Assembly (NCBI RefSeq): GCF_028554725.1
Contig: NC_071668.1
Location: 5,663,001 to 5,727,000, forward strand
Source of the DNA: Zeugodacus cucurbitae
Lineage: Eukaryota; Arthropoda; Insecta; Diptera; Tephritidae
Length of the DNA: 64,000 nt
Direction of reading: 5' to 3'
Shown: piece by piece, positions 63,700-64,000 of the stretch
Layout of the letters: each line of letters opens with the position of its first letter
Position numbering within the stretch: the first letter of the stretch is position 1
The notes under the pieces: model-generated
Seen by the model: only the letters and a program-made list of their open reading frames with translations
What the model was told of the DNA's origin: nothing
Database searches by the model: none
Translations under genes and position numbers: made by a program

Positions 63700-64000
63700 C
63701 ATATATATAAGGAGCTCTGGAAAATATAGTATAGACAAAACCTAACCTTTAATAATCTATACCACATACTATACACACTTTTCTATAAACATTTACTGTT
63801 TCTTAAAATTTACTTTTGTATATTTAAATGCATAAATTAGGCAGCGTAAAAAACAATCTCCTCAATCCTATATAGTTCAAAGAGCACTCAAGTGTTTTTA
63901 TACAGCGGCTCTATATATATATGTATGTATTCATATATACGCATTTGCAAGTTTATACATTCATATTTACATAAGTCGGCACATATTTATTCGAACAAAA
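63700..64000. other. Intergenic DNA at window end
   Basis: A/T-rich with TATATATATGTATGTAT tracts. Nothing else is seen. Confidence 0.5.

Overview
This window is animal nuclear DNA from a higher fly (Diptera). It is AT-rich, has GT-AG introns, long low-complexity non-coding stretches and many short inverted-repeat transposons. The proteins look closest to those of fruit flies, and bun, two Oatp genes, eRF3 (Elf), SC35, Trm1 and the ICT1/mRpL58 homologue suggest a counterpart of the Drosophila 33E area. A tephritid fruit fly is my best guess; this is inference from gene content and no search was run. The long ORFs outside the genes below are not convincing.

Left third (1-17.9 kb): a decayed non-LTR retrotransposon end, then a short-isoform transcription unit of bunched (TSC22 family) with a TATA/Inr promoter near 4.1 kb, a 6.2 kb intron and a final exon carrying the whole TSC box and leucine zipper. 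Downstream is about 6 kb of A/T-rich non-coding DNA that includes a 600 bp degenerate tandem array of T-tract plus ATAAAATATT units.

Transporter region (18.8-35.5 kb): two organic anion transporting polypeptide (Oatp) genes, one on each strand with their 5' ends facing each other, flank a small gene for a V-ATPase Ac45-like accessory protein. The region is rich in MITE-like elements: a TA-flanked family with six copies in the window, a mariner-like element with an internal 119 bp duplication, a hairpin element with about 56 bp arms inside an Oatp intron, and a dispersed repeat upstream of the second Oatp.

Housekeeping cluster (39.2-54.6 kb): seven compact genes for RNA and protein synthesis and others: eRF3 (-), SC35 (+), a CFAP276-like ciliary protein (+), Trm1 tRNA methyltransferase (-), the mitochondrial GGQ hydrolase ICT1/mRpL58 (+) and a DUF389 membrane protein (-). 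eRF3/SC35 and Trm1/mRpL58 are divergent pairs that may share promoter regions; CFAP276/Trm1 and mRpL58/DUF389 converge with gaps of only about 180-220 bp. Exon junctions were worked out by hand and each gene model keeps its reading frame across all introns.

Right end (54.6-64 kb): no gene recognised. It holds microsatellites, a short tandem duplication and two long copies of the TA-flanked MITE family. It may be the upstream region or first intron of a gene beyond the window.

The most interesting items are the animal DUF389 protein, the CFAP276-like microtubule inner protein gene, the divergent Oatp signature and unusual Oatp extensions, the six-copy MITE family with long and short forms, and the duplicated block in the SC35 intron.
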